DNA of 64,000 bases. Source: Ridgeia piscesae (Eukaryota > Annelida > Polychaeta > Sabellida > Siboglinidae). How positions within the stretch are numbered: the first letter of the stretch is position 1; every line of letters starts with the position of its first letter. Under the pieces are notes generated by a model. That model saw only the letters and a list, made by a program, of their open reading frames with translations, searched no databases and was not told where the DNA came from. Positions 24,455 through 38,100 of this stretch are shown piece after piece. Position numbers and translations under genes: made by a program. The stretch covers positions 1 to 64,000 of the forward strand of contig JAODUO010000950.1 in assembly GCA_025642075.2 (NCBI GenBank), given 5' to 3'.

Positions 24455-25385
24455 TACGCCGCACGCACGCACACATACATACGCACGCACGCGCACAAAC
24501 GCGCATATTGCAAGAACCACCACTCACAAAAGTTGACCCATCTAAAATAAATAGATGATTGTGAACTATAGTCTAAACTAGCTGTAGTTCTAACCACTTC
24601 ACACAGAGCTAGTAGATTATAGAGCTGGTGCTCGAGGTATGTGGCATCTTGTACATTGACGCCGCCCTCACTCGAATCGACCGAGCCAATTTGTTTGTCC
24701 ATTAATACGAAAGAGTAAACTATATGTTTAACACCGTATTACTTTCGATGAGTTTTGCGAATAAGTTAGCTTATGATCACTGCAAAAGGAACATCAGTAG
24801 GAGATAAAAGATGTGCCCCGGATAGGCAGGCTGATGACGTCGCGGTTTACATCACAATCAAAATTATTCGCGAGGCCTGCGTGAAACTTTGCCTTTTGCT
24901 ATAAATTTTGATAACGGTTAAATATATGAATATTTTATATTACTCCTGCGATATAGCATGTCCTACAACAAACATTTATTAACGCAAAATCAAATAAATG
25001 CATATAACTCTAAGTGCATATAATAATAACACACCTTTGGTGGGACTAAAATAAAGAATATATATCCTACGACCAAAATTTAGATACACTCCGTGTGACA
25101 TAAAATTATATTCGATGTAGAAACGCACACCTGTGAATACATTGGACCGAAGGTTTATTCCTCGCAAACATCGAATTAAACATCATTAGTTGAAGTGATC
25201 CTCAGGCTCATACGGTTATGAATCATTGCCGCTGACATCAACACCCGATAAAACAAGGATAGGGTCTGCTACGCAGAGTTTACAATGACGGTTTAAATTG
25301 TGCATCGTCGTTTACGTCTAGCAGGACAAAGGAGTGCACTACGATGAAGTAATTAACAGAGTTCTCACGTGGAAACCCGAAAGCC

Positions 25386-25480
25386 CGCGGTGACGATGAC
25401 GCACGGCTATCACCGCGAGGGACACGCGAATATATACCCGTATAAAAACCGGTCTCGGTGGTTCGTCAGGTCAATTTAAT
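25386..25480 (+). promoter_or_regulatory. Candidate TATA-type core promoter, target unknown
   Basis: TATAAAA stands at 25441-25447 and is preceded by a GC-rich stem (CGCGGTGA...TCACCGCG, 25386-25417). About 28-30 bp downstream is TCGTCAGGTCAAT, a possible initiator. The first ATG after this opens only 23 codons (25550-25621). It could be the start of a non-coding RNA, or of a spliced LYST 5' UTR whose ATG is 900 bp further on. Confidence 0.3.
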
Positions 25481-26371
25481 TGTGATAGATCATTCATTCA
25501 TTGGTTGTATATAACTACAATTCATACTTTCATCATTATTTGGTTGACATGCAAGCATTGCAAGGAATCCACAACACAACTGATTATAACACAATAGACA
25601 ATTCTGCATGTGGTAATTAATTGATATCTTCAAGTTCTACATAACAGCGCGTGTATTTCCGCCAGTTTGCATAGCGAGTGTGCGTGTGGTTTTGCGTGCA
25701 TGTAACGTCTTCTTATTTACGGGGGAGAGGACAGAACCATATTTTTATGTATGTCCCCACAAAAACTGAAGGTGGCAGAACTTGCCTCTTGCCATTCTGT
25801 TCCCGCGTCTAACTATATGCCTATACACAGACCGAGAGTGATATTATATATAATAGTATTATACTCGCAGCTGGGTTGAGTATTAAAGTCCCGATCGTTT
25901 GCTTTGTATGGCATAAATCGCTTCTGTAGCTTCTTTGATTATTCTATTTGACATCTTCCATGCGAATTGCACAACGATGTTAGGCCGCACATACTGTTAC
26001 GTAAAGACGCTCATGCGCACGCTTCAAACCAACGAGGCGTCAAGAACAAGTTTACGGTATCGAGCCAGGAAGATGTAAACAAACCCGCCCCCGCGTCCAT
26101 GCGAATCACGTGCTCCCGAATTAATATTTGGCGGCGCCCACGCCAGGGAAGTGGTGTTTACCGACAGTAATTGAACTTTGCCATTCACTTCGAAATGATG
26201 AAACATTTGCAATATCGGCCGCATTTAGTATGCCAGAGAACTAATGCGCTACTGAAAGTGCGGGTAGTCTTGTGACGTATCTGGCGACCGGCCAAATTCA
26301 GGTCAACATTACACGGAAAGGAAAGCGGTGAATGAGTGATTTTGCTGCTGGCGTTCAGTTCTACGGTATTA

Positions 26372-27343
26372 ATGGCTGGAACACATTCGCAGGACGGATT
26401 GAGGACACTGTGGGAAGAGTTCCTGCGAGTGCCTCTGGACTGCGAATCGAGAAAGGTATGTAAAGGCGTGAAGCGGTATAGTAAGTTAGTTTGACAAGGT
26501 CAAGGTTCGCGTTGGCACTGTACGTCTCTGACTCTGTGATTGTGACTGAGTGACGCCTTCACTGACAGTGTCAATGAATGTGACCTGCATGTTACGTAAC
26601 GCTAAGCTCACCACATTTCACCTGAGCTACCGCACCAGTTTCCACCGAGGCCAAATCAAATGCCATGGCCTGGGAGGAAGGCACCACCTCGACCAATAGT
26701 AAAAATACCTTCTGCTCTGGATCAGCAAAATTCTGTAAAACCGCAGTGTCGACTCAATGATGGTTGGGAATTGATTCACACTACTGTTCCAGTATCCACA
26801 CCTGGCCCATACTAAGCCCTTACATATTACGTAACATGACAACAGTAAAAGATTGCTTATTTATTGTTTATATTGATGAATGACCCAAGTTAATATGTTT
26901 CACAATTATGCTACTGTGATGAGTTCAGTGAACATAAAGAGACGTTAAAATGATACCAACATTGAATTGTGTAAGCTTTTTATGTATGTCATCGACTCAT
27001 TGACTTGAAGTTAAAACTGACCACTAGGAACTAGATCATAGTTTCGTTACTAATGTTTTTGTCCCGACCTGTTACCAGTGTGTCTCCTAACAATGGTGTC
27101 CAAACTGGGTCTAACATGCAATATATTTTGTCTGATCAACAGATTATGTAGCCTCAAAATGTAGTCTCTATAGATGGGTTGATGTGCTTCTTTCCTAAAG
27201 TATCCAGCATGTTGTGTGTGCGTGTGTGTGTGTGTGCATGTGTGTGTGTGTGTGTGTTGTGTGTGTGTGTGTGTGTGTGTATGTGTTGTGTGTGTGTTGT
27301 GTGTTGTGTGTGTTGTGTGTGTGTGTGGTGTGTGTGTGTGTGT

Positions 27344-27386
<43 letters not shown>

Positions 27387-30300
27387 ATAGACTATTCAGG
27401 CCTGTGCAATTTGTAAGAGAACATGTTATTTTAAAACATTAATGATTGCCCTCGGTGCATCTAGCCATCCAGGCCTTTAACATTTTAATTGTTTGCACTC
27501 AGTTGGTGATTTCAACAACGCATATGTTATGGTAGTCATTTAATTTTGAAAGGATTGGAAAATAAATATATGGTAATTCTACGTGCTTTTTCTATCTAAG
27601 TGGCTGTATCACAACAATAGACCGATGACTGAAGTTCTGGTTAATTTAGGTAATTTTAACAACACAATAGCTTTCTGATAGATGGAGCCACTGAATGGGT
27701 GCACACTGCATAGGAACAGTAGTTGAAATTGCCAGTTTTGTGTAGTCAGACATGTTGAGCTCTAGGATAACTCCAGGAATACATATAAGTGGGTGAGTTT
27801 CCAGCTGTAGCTAGTAAGTAACGTGGACTGGTCCATTCCAGTCTGCCAAATTGTTGACATAACATGTGCTTTACATTTTTCCTCAGCATGATGCAATATT
27901 TAAATTGGTCTGTTGTTTTCTTTACATTTTAAGCAATAATGATGGCTTTGATATGATACCATTTAATAACATTGTGTATAGGAATGATAACATATGTATA
28001 TATAATAATAGATTATATATATTTATATATTTAGCTACAAAAATAGTCACTACCGGACCCAGGTGATTACAGTGTGTATGACTCTGAGTGTCCACCAGAA
28101 CTCATAGACGATGATGTGATCTTATCGCTTATAGTAGCAGCCAGAAGGCATTGCAAACAATAACACCGGTAATCAGTATGTACAGTGTATTTGTATTTAT
28201 GTCCCAGGCCTGTAGACAGTATTAGCGGGCATGATTTGTTATCATATGATCCCAGACATTAGTATCCGTGGCACAATGATAGCATGCAATTTACACTTGG
28301 GTCAAGGAATATACCTTAGAAGATGTATTATATATTTATTGTGTTAAAAGTAGTTCTGAAGAATTGTATTGAAAATATCACAACACCAGTGGTCTAGCTT
28401 TTCCCTGGATCATTATTATCAGAATATGACAAGTAAAACATTACTGCAGGGATGAGATGTTTCCGTTTTTTGCCGATTTTCCGGCATTTTGTAGTCAGAA
28501 AACGCACCCGTGAGAAACGTGTAAATCCGGGAGAAATTTTTAGGGGGGGCATATGGGAGTTTGTATGAAAAAAATGCTTCCCTTGGGTCGGAAACATTAA
28601 AATGCATATTTAAAAAATGACAATTTTTGCACTTTTGGTACACCCCAGAGGGCTTACCTTCTGAGAGACTGCAAAAATTAAAATGTTTCTCGGGAGGCTT
28701 ACGCCGCCCCCCGAACCCCCAGACCACTCACTCATATCACACCCTTATTTGCCCCATGTAAATTGTTCCTTTATTTTTCTCTCTCCCCTGTCTCATCCCT
28801 GATTACTGGCAATATAATTATACATGTCGTTGTAGGCATTTAATATATTTACAGTTTACATACTTAGCTACAGATAATAATATTTATTGTTATTATCAGT
28901 ACTTAATATTTTTATTGGATTTACCGTTAATTATTTCGAGCTGGTGAATATTTAGCCAACCATTAACAATGACTTGCTGGTAATATTGATATTACAGATA
29001 TAAATTACTTTGTGTGTAATGATAACTGTTATAAATCATTTGACCACTTGAAACAACACATTGTAATTACTGGAAACATGCTTTGTCACAAACCGTGAAG
29101 CACAATGTTGCTGTGTCATCAAAGGTTTCTAGTGCTCAAACATTGCATAACATTACAGTTGAATAGACACATTATATAGGTTTCAAGGCTGTCAAAGTTC
29201 TGAGCTATATAATGGATTGATCCAGGGTAATCCAATGTTAATCTACTTGGTGCCAAATCGAATAGGTAACTACCACTTAGCATGCACCCCACTGTTTGTG
29301 GGTGTTTACCATTAATTAATCAAATATATTGGAATGACCAGTAAGTAAAACATACATAAATTTATTATTATTTAATTATAATGATTATTTTAAGCAAAAA
29401 GTGTAACCAAAGTTGTAATGAATACAAAAAATCTGCCATATATGGATTTTTTTCCGTTAAATAAATATACTCATAATAAACTTGTTAACAAGCACAAGTA
29501 AGCAGAGTTTGGGCAGTTCAGGTCATGGTAAATATAATTATTAACATATATACGGGTACAGTATGCTGTAGTGTATTAATTAATTATATAACTTAGATTG
29601 TGTTACTAAACAAAGTGGTATTTATATGATGTCAGTATTAATTTGTTCAGTGGTAGTTGTAAACAAATGATTACAGTTGAATGTTTTGTTTCAGACAAAA
29701 TGTACAAAGTTGGAGAGGTTCCTGTTAGCCCTACTGGACGTGTCGGCAAGGGGTCATGACATACCCAAGTTCAGGTGGGCGTTCATCTGCATAATACAGG
29801 TGTTTTAGACTAACCTATCTGGTAGTTACTAAACTTGCCATTTGACGGTAGTTAATTTGATAATTTTCCAGAAGTCGTAAACGTTGACATGATCATTGAA
29901 TAATATTTCAGAAATGACAATTCAAAGCTCTACATTAATATGTATAAGTTTATGTGTTAAAAATCTACTAAATGAATAAACACATATGGAAATATGATAT
30001 TTTTTAATGGATTTGTCAGCATTTTATCTGCATATGTGTTGGAAATGTTGAACCAATATGAAAGGTAGTACAGCTGTATAATTGTTCTTGAATATACATA
30101 GACGATCTGGTTCACATATATCCCCAATCCTCAACCAAAAAAATGGGAGATGCCCACTGGTCCCAGTGCATGCATAATTTACTAATCTAATTTGATTTTA
30201 ACATTCAGTTTCATGTACCGGGTATTCTGTATTTACGAAGTGTTGCCCATTGCGTCACTGACTTGTTAATATTCATTGTCCTCACAACTACCGGTTGATT

Positions 30301-31861
30301 TTGGCGAGTCATGCTGTTACTGCACTGATAACTCAATAGAATCAGTAATGTTATTGAGTGTCCAGTAAACATGGACACAGTTGGACGGTGCTGTGTGTAT
30401 GTGTAGTGTACACACTACACACCCAAGGCCATATTCACTGAAGAGTGTATATGAAGTAGGATTTATGAAGTAGAATTATTCCAGACAGCCACTTCTTGGA
30501 CACGGGGGAGAGAGAGAGAGAGAGCACGGAGAGAGTGGAGAGAGAGTGGAGAGAGAGCGGAGAGGGAGAGAGAGAGAGCGGAGAGGGAGAGAGAGAGAGA
30601 GCGGAGAGAGAGAAAGCGGAGAGAGAGAGAGCGGAGAGAGAGAGACAGCAGAGAGAGAGAACGGAGAGAGAGAGAGAGAGAGCGGAGAGAGAGTGGAGAG
30701 AGAGTGGAGAGAGAGAGAACAAATTATTATAGTGTTTGTGTTACTTAAATGTACATGCAGTTAATATGCAGTTAATTTTCAAACTTTACACTGAGGTAAA
30801 ATCTTGCAAATATGAAGAAAATAATAATGAATTGAATGTTTTTTAAATTATGATAAACTTGACAGCTGAGTTATTTCAGTTGTTAAACTGTTTCATATTT
30901 TTACACCTCTGATGGTCAGTGACCGTAGATGATATTTTAAAGAATAGATAAATATATAATTATTTTTTCATTACTTTTTCATTGTAACACAGATGTTGCT
31001 CATATTTCTGTAGACATTGCTAATTAGTTAAACATGTATGTTATTTTGTGGGCAAATGAGGTAATATTGGAGCCACACTGAATGAACAGACTTGTCCACA
31101 ATTGTAAATGACAGCAGCACGTGTCACACATACTGGATTTGAGGCCTGATTGATCCTAACATATAAGAAAAATAAGAGAAATAACATACAACATGGAACC
31201 AAATATTTACTGTTACAGTTTGTTTAAATTTACCATTAGTGACTCAAATGAAGATTATATCAATGTATCCTTCCTCATGGCCTCCACAGAATTCGTCCTA
31301 ATACAGAGGTGAAACCAGCAGTTACATATTATATCAATCGGACTGTACTTGAAGTTCAAAGTTGGTTACATGGTAATCATGAAGTGATGAAAGAGAGAAG
31401 TTAACTTTGACCACAGCTGGACTGAGCAGCCTGTTAGAGCACACAAGGGCAGGTGTTAACTGGTAGCTTTGTCCCAGGTGTGTTTGTCTAAATCCTTAGC
31501 AGTAATAACAAAGCTGCTAGAAGTCCACCCCAGGGCTTAGTGGATGATGGTCACTCTGTGGTCAGTGGCTGTGATAGCCGTGTTTGCAGTGGACACGGTG
31601 TCACTGTCTGGCTTAGATATTTACCTGTTTCATGCACTTTGCTTCATCTCACCTTAATCTTATGTCATTTGTGCCAATGTTTGTGTCTGCAGTACTTTTC
31701 ATTGACTCCTGTGTATGCCCCTGTGTATGCCTTTTGGAGAACTTCCTCACACAATCAAGTTCTAGAACCATTATTAAATGGCTTGAATATGGTATGCATA
31801 TCACCATGTGACTTGTTAAATCAAATTTATGCGGATATAATAATGATTACCACAGTATATA

Positions 31862-31956
<95 letters not shown>

Positions 31957-31971
31957 TATTATCATATATAT

Positions 31972-32013
<42 letters not shown>

Positions 32014-32099
32014 TGTATATATATATATATATATACAAAATATTATATGTATATACAGTGTATATATATATATATATATAAATATTATATGTATATACA

Positions 32100-32151
<52 letters not shown>

Positions 32152-35100
32152 TGATTTATTTTATTTTATGTCAAACATGAATTTTGGTCATACCTATGAA
32201 TTCATAGTTTGGATAATGCTGGTTTCATCATAATTTACAGCAGGACCCCAGATTCACAAAGGAGTTGTATTTTTTTTACAAATGTTGGGAGCAGGAAGTA
32301 TTTGCTTGTCCCAGATAGATGATACAGCAAAATTATTATTACAAAAACCACAAAGTACAATATATTGCATTTGAGTTGACAAAAAACATGGTAAGTATTA
32401 TGATATATGAAATATAAATCAAGGGTTATGTCATATAACTGTAGTAAGGGAGGAGCGACTCCTGCTAAAATTAGTTAGAATTGCTGTCATGTTAACTAAG
32501 ACGAAACTATAAAAGAAGACAATTCTACAGTTATGAAAAACAGTAAAATTAGTGCATCTTTAATAAATGTATGAAATAAAAAGGTGTTTATTTTTCAATT
32601 AAATGTACAACCAATAATTAGGTGTAAACCATTATTCCAGACAGTGAGTTTGCAAGCTCTATAAATTACACATTACATGAGAAACAAGTTGACACCTGTA
32701 TTGACTGACCAGTCCAGTCCATTGGTCAGTTAGCACTGATAACATTATCATGCCTTGATGTTTTCTTGCCCAGTCAATCTCTGTCACAGATCTGTGGGTG
32801 AATGTTTAGCAATCAAGAAGCCACACACACCACACACACATGGATGGTTGGTCTATTACCTTCAACTGCTCTGTCCACTCAGCCAATTACAGCCTTATGC
32901 AAATGTGGCTGGCTATTTATATATTGGTCAGTTGGCTCAAGCCCCTTCAGGTCAGCAGGCCCTGGTCAGCTGGTGGCTGGAGTCTTGGACTGACCACTCT
33001 GACCACTGGTTACTGAGATGCTGTAGGGGGAAGCATGCTGATGAGTGAGTGTGTTTAGGATATATCCACAGATGTGTGTGAGGCGATAAACACAGTGCGG
33101 CAACTGTCTTCACGCAAATGCCAGTTGCAGATGAAGCATCCTGCAAGAAACCAGCACGTTCCTTTGGGACATTGTCATAGGATGTAATGTCAGCAGTACA
33201 TTTGCGTGTGCAGTGCAAGGCAAGCGCTGCGTGTCTCTGCCTGCCTAGTGCCTACAGAAGGATCCACAGTAACGCTGGAGAGCAGTCGTTCTTTTTATCC
33301 CGTGAAAATGGATTTTCAATGCAGCGTATTTGTACAGAGTGTTGGCGTTGTTAACGAGACATTAGTGGAACGAAGACTGATGTTTCACCAGTGCCAGTGT
33401 GTCTGTTTGAGTGAAACCACAATTTGATAAATTTAAGTCTTCGTGTTCATCACCAGTTCTTGTCTGGTATGCTGGGCGTGGGTGCAGGAGTATTCAAGTC
33501 ACATCAGCATTGAAAATTGACAGACAGGTGAGTCATGTTGCTTGTAAACAATATTTGCCAATGACGGAGAAAAGTGTAGCATGGGAATGATCGGTGCTTG
33601 ACAAGTTGTGTTGATAACTAACTGGTATTCTTTTTGTGTATTCAGCATAACAAATTATATATTTACAATAACTCAGAACAACCAATGTTCAGATTCAGTA
33701 TTGCCCCTGCAGAATGATGCTGCATCCTGTTTAAAATGCTTTATTTTCACACCAAAAAAACACCAGATTATTTATGGGGAATTTATCGCCGGAAACATTT
33801 CTGAGACACAGTGCAAGAGATGAAGACAGGTGGACAGCCTGGACATGAAATAGTACAGAGTCAATGATGTTTTGGTGACTCCTAGTGCCAGTGACTGTAG
33901 GGCCATGGAAGCCAATGAATACGTTTGACAAGTTCATTGTGAGCCAGGACTAGAGCTATTGTCTCCACTAAACTACAGGTCTGTCTTGGACAGCCTCTGG
34001 CCACCTGGTAGTGCCAGTGACTCTCCTGTTTCTACACTAGCCTCTAGGGTGACCTACCAGTTCTGGTTGCCCTGTATGTGACATCCTGTCCGAGCAAGTG
34101 GTCTTGGAAATGTGGAAACAAGGTGACAGACAACAGCAAGATAATTATTATAACTGCAAATAAGTTTAATGTGAACAATCATTGTATGTGCAATTAATTT
34201 ACTGAATTGTTTTAATTGACATTTATTGATCTATTTTTGCGTGACAATACCCGGCAGTCATTTTTCGTAACCATAGCACCGGCTGACGTAAAACTGTAAA
34301 TCTCCTTCCTGGATTCACCATAACATAAAAATATTTGCAAGATCTTATTGGTCTTAGGTGATTACCTCCAAACAGCCCAAACTTGGGCTAACGCAGGAGT
34401 TGTTCGTCTCTAGAATTTGTGAGTCCACTACAGGTTACACATTTACCCCCTGTGTGGGATCTTTTACTTCCCCTGGCATAAACACCAGACAGAAGGGACC
34501 ACCGGCTTTTAGTGTCTCTTCCGAAAGACACAGGCAAATGTGGGGTGAAGAAATTGCCTAAGTTTCGAAACGGCGGTAGGTGGGATTGAACCACCGTCCC
34601 CTCGATTGACAGTCCGGCGCTCTACCGCGCGACCACCTACCCCATATATTCATATCTGCAACCATGCTAAGAGTTTAACTTATGTGTTGCTTTCCAGCAT
34701 ATTGGATTAGTGTGGTCATTATGTGGACAGCCTGTAGAGAAATGTCATTTGCAGTTGCCTGGCTTGCACATGAGTGCCATCTTCCCTGGAGGTTGTGGTT
34801 TATTGTGTTGTGGATAGTCGATAAATTAAAGCAGTGCCCTATGGGTGCAATTAATGTGAAAGACATCCTTGAAGTGCAAGGGCCCCTGTAGCAGTGGTTG
34901 AATGATTGGCTGCTGACACAGGAGAGGTACAGTAGTGGATTATTACAAGGTTCACTGATTATAATAGGCACTGATTATTACCCTGGCCTGCAAATAATGG
35001 TCTCATTAGCTCAACACAATGCATGGGGATTGGAAATAATTCCGGAGTAGAAGTCGTCAGAGTTATAATGTTGTAGTAGTGTATCAGGAAAAATCTCCCA

Positions 35101-38100
35101 AGTAAACTGTTTTAAAAGTAGACAATCAACATAATTGTCAAGCTACAATTTGTCAAGCGAATATTTAGCAATAATGACAAAATATTGTTTCTTTGTTGAT
35201 GCAATATAAGTAACATAATAACTGACAAAATAGCTTTAAATATTTCAAACAAACCTATTAAACTATCTTTGCAGTAAAACATCACTGCTTGTATAGGAGT
35301 GAAACCTGTGACTGAAAGATAGCTAAGATACATATTTGAAGATTGTCTCTCCTGCCCATCAATTCGTTACTGGGTTTTTGTTTTGACAGTGAATTATGTT
35401 TACACGCCATGGTCAATATTGACCAAGCTTTAGTATAAAGACCATCTTGTGTGTTGATGTTGTTTTAATGACTAGTTTTCGCTATTGATTTTGGTTCTGT
35501 TGTTTACATGTTCCGCCTGGTCAACTTGTAAGTAAACTATCTGTCAGGTCACAGGTCACCATGGCCTCTGTGTGGACATGGGTTGTTGGTCAAGTGTTGT
35601 GGTCAAAGTCTGAGGAAATTGGTTCCAAACTTTCACAACTCTTGAGTCTAGAACTGAATTTTTTTTGTCTAAAGTTCATCACTGTATATGACATTTCTCA
35701 CCTTAGCCTCTTGTTGTGTCATCATGTTTGCTATACATTGAGAAATATAATATACATAGATTATAGAGCCCTTTGGTGATGTTGAACCTTTGGATGATGT
35801 CTGCAGTTAATTTTCTCTAGTTGGAGTTTGCATCGGTCATTGTGTAAACATGTAATTATAAACATAATCAACCTTTCACCTATAATGTAAAGTTTTACAG
35901 ACACCGGGTAGGTTATTGAATATATTGTTCAAGGCTCCAAGAATGATTTATTGTATGATTTGACTTACTTTGGAGCAAATATTTTGGCGGGATAAATATT
36001 TGCTCCAATAAACCGGGTATGTTCCAGATACTTGGAGCTGAGAGGGTGGAATACTCACGTAACAGATTCCTGACTGCATAGCCAGAAACCTTGCTTACAT
36101 TCTTTGTTGTCTCACTTCCAACCAACCATACAGATTCCACCCACTCCATGGCGATTTCGGAATTGGAGTCTGACTCAGGGCCTTTGATTGTGATTCCGCA
36201 ATCGGAGTCACTCCAGGTCTGATGGGCCAAATTGTTTACAAGCCTAAAGCCTTATAGGTTTGCTCGGTCATCTGTATAGACAGTTCGGGGAGATAGCTTC
36301 ATCCATCATTGCTTCACAGAATGTCTGAAAAACAAACCACATCAAGTGATAGATGTTTTATTTATGCTGTTTGTTCTCGGCCAATACAGAGAGTTCACCA
36401 GATAGTCAGTGAGCTGTGTTTCGAATAGTGTCGTTTGAAATAGCGCCACGACTAACTAAACATCGCCGGACCAAATGTCACGAGTTGTGATATTAATGGC
36501 GCCTCCGTATTACCTGCTATTGTTAGCTAGCTGCGTCATTACATCGAGTTAGTGCTCTGGTGACATTTCAGCTTTCTCTTGAAATTGCGCTTCAGCCCAA
36601 TTTGTGGGACAGCACCTGTAGATTGATGGGTGTTGAGCCCAACGTGTCTGTCATTGTGAGATCTAGAACTGTTTCAGATTCTAGCGAGAACATAATTTTA
36701 TTCTGAGCGTGAGGACTTTTTTGAGGAGATGGATAGAATGGGTCAATTCAGGCCTTTATGCAGGATAGCATTTTTGCCAGTCCACATATTTTGTGGTCGA
36801 CATGCAGGGTTGATTTTCTGTGGGGAAAATGTATTTCTGCTCTGCCCAAGAAGTAATTGGGCAGAAAGTATTTCTGTCGAGCAGAAACTGTTTTTGCCCA
36901 ACAGGAACAGCAACAATAGAAAAAAACATGCCATTGCTAGACAAAGTTGTCCCTTTCATAGAATGTGTTGTCTGTCATTTTCTGCATCTCCAACTCCCTG
37001 GATGAATTTTGAAAAAAGTAAACATTACGAACAATCCCAATGCCCAGTGCTAGGTCACATGCAAAACTTCAGCCCAAAACATGCAAAACTGAGAGATGTG
37101 TGTGTCCAGAAATAAACAGAAACACTGTTTTATAATAATAATAGAAGTATATTGGTGGAATCATTCTGTCGTTACTGTCCACACGGACTGTTGTGGGAAC
37201 TTGGTGGACCATGTGTGAGTTGTACTAAGTGTACTAAATGTACTAAGTGCGGCAACATATTCGCTTATGTGTAGACACTGAGTCTACACCTTAACAATGT
37301 GTTAATTCTGATTATGTCATCAGTGATAACCTAAGCCCCCTCCTTGTTGCTTAATCAAGTGGTACACAGACTCATACAGACTAATGCTTTGTGTCAACTG
37401 CCAGTACAGTGGCTATCTCACTATGTTATGTACGTAAGTGGTTGTTTTCAAATTAGTGTGTTCGGAGTGAGGTCACCTTGATCATTGATGACTCGTCCAA
37501 TACCTGGAATAGTCCAGGAAGCAGTGGGTCATTGCTGCGCTATTACCCATGGCTGATCACCTCTGTAAAGCTGGGGAGTGAGCGGAGATGAGCTATATAA
37601 TTATAGCAATTGACTTCTTGTCAGTCGCTACTGCATCAGCCCAAAACAGGTATAATGACTCATTCATGCCCTAAACATTGCATGTATGTAACACGAACAG
37701 CATGTGGCTGAAATCACACAAAATATTATCACAAGACCCGAGGTCGACCACACTACACGTGGGCGATTTTGTTGGGTGATGTTAAAAGAAAGGGTTTGTT
37801 TGGGAAAAGAAGAACTGGTTCTGATGTAATCAGCTGCAGCAATCCTTGTTTAGGAGGATGCAGGAATCCTTGTTTAGGAGGATGCAGGAATCCTTGTTTA
37901 GGAGGATGCAGGAATCCTTGTTTAGGAGGATGCAGGAATCCTTGTTTAGGAGGATGCAGGAATCCTTGTTTAGGAGGATGCAGGAATCCTTGTTTAGGAG
38001 GATGCAGGAATCCTTGTTTAGGAGGATGCAGGAATCCTTGTTTAGGAGGATGCAGCAATCCTTGTTTAGGAGGATGCAGGAATCCTTGTTTAGGAGGATG

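Larger units (their letters stand above)
24147..26371. other. Intergenic region between homeobox gene and LYST
   Basis: The two genes are divergent across 2.2 kb. The region holds a tetranucleotide array (24338-24454), an 8-bp GC-rich inverted repeat (25386-25393 with 25410-25417) and a TATAAAA box at 25441-25447. No long conserved frame was seen. The sequence just before the LYST ATG lacks a TATA box. Confidence 0.5.
26456..29694 (+). other. LYST intron 1 (3.2 kb)
   Basis: The intron contains a TG-rich microsatellite (27211-27385) and a GC-contrasting block at 28437-28735 whose GGGGGTTCGGGGGGCGG-type end (minus strand) resembles old interspersed repeats. No gene was seen in it. Confidence 0.5.

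Noticed and set aside
24273..24702. Several frames of Met-Tyr-Val-Cys or His-Thr-Tyr-Ile repeats
   Set aside because: They are translations of the tetranucleotide microsatellite.
34567..34644. tRNA gene on the minus strand
   Set aside because: A and B boxes are present, but the anticodon stem does not pair well and the sequence continues into a body shared with another locus, so it is a SINE head.
36729..37115. 128-codon plus-strand frame in LYST intron 2
   Set aside because: No domain was recognised, and part of the sequence is a dispersed repeat also seen near 3058.
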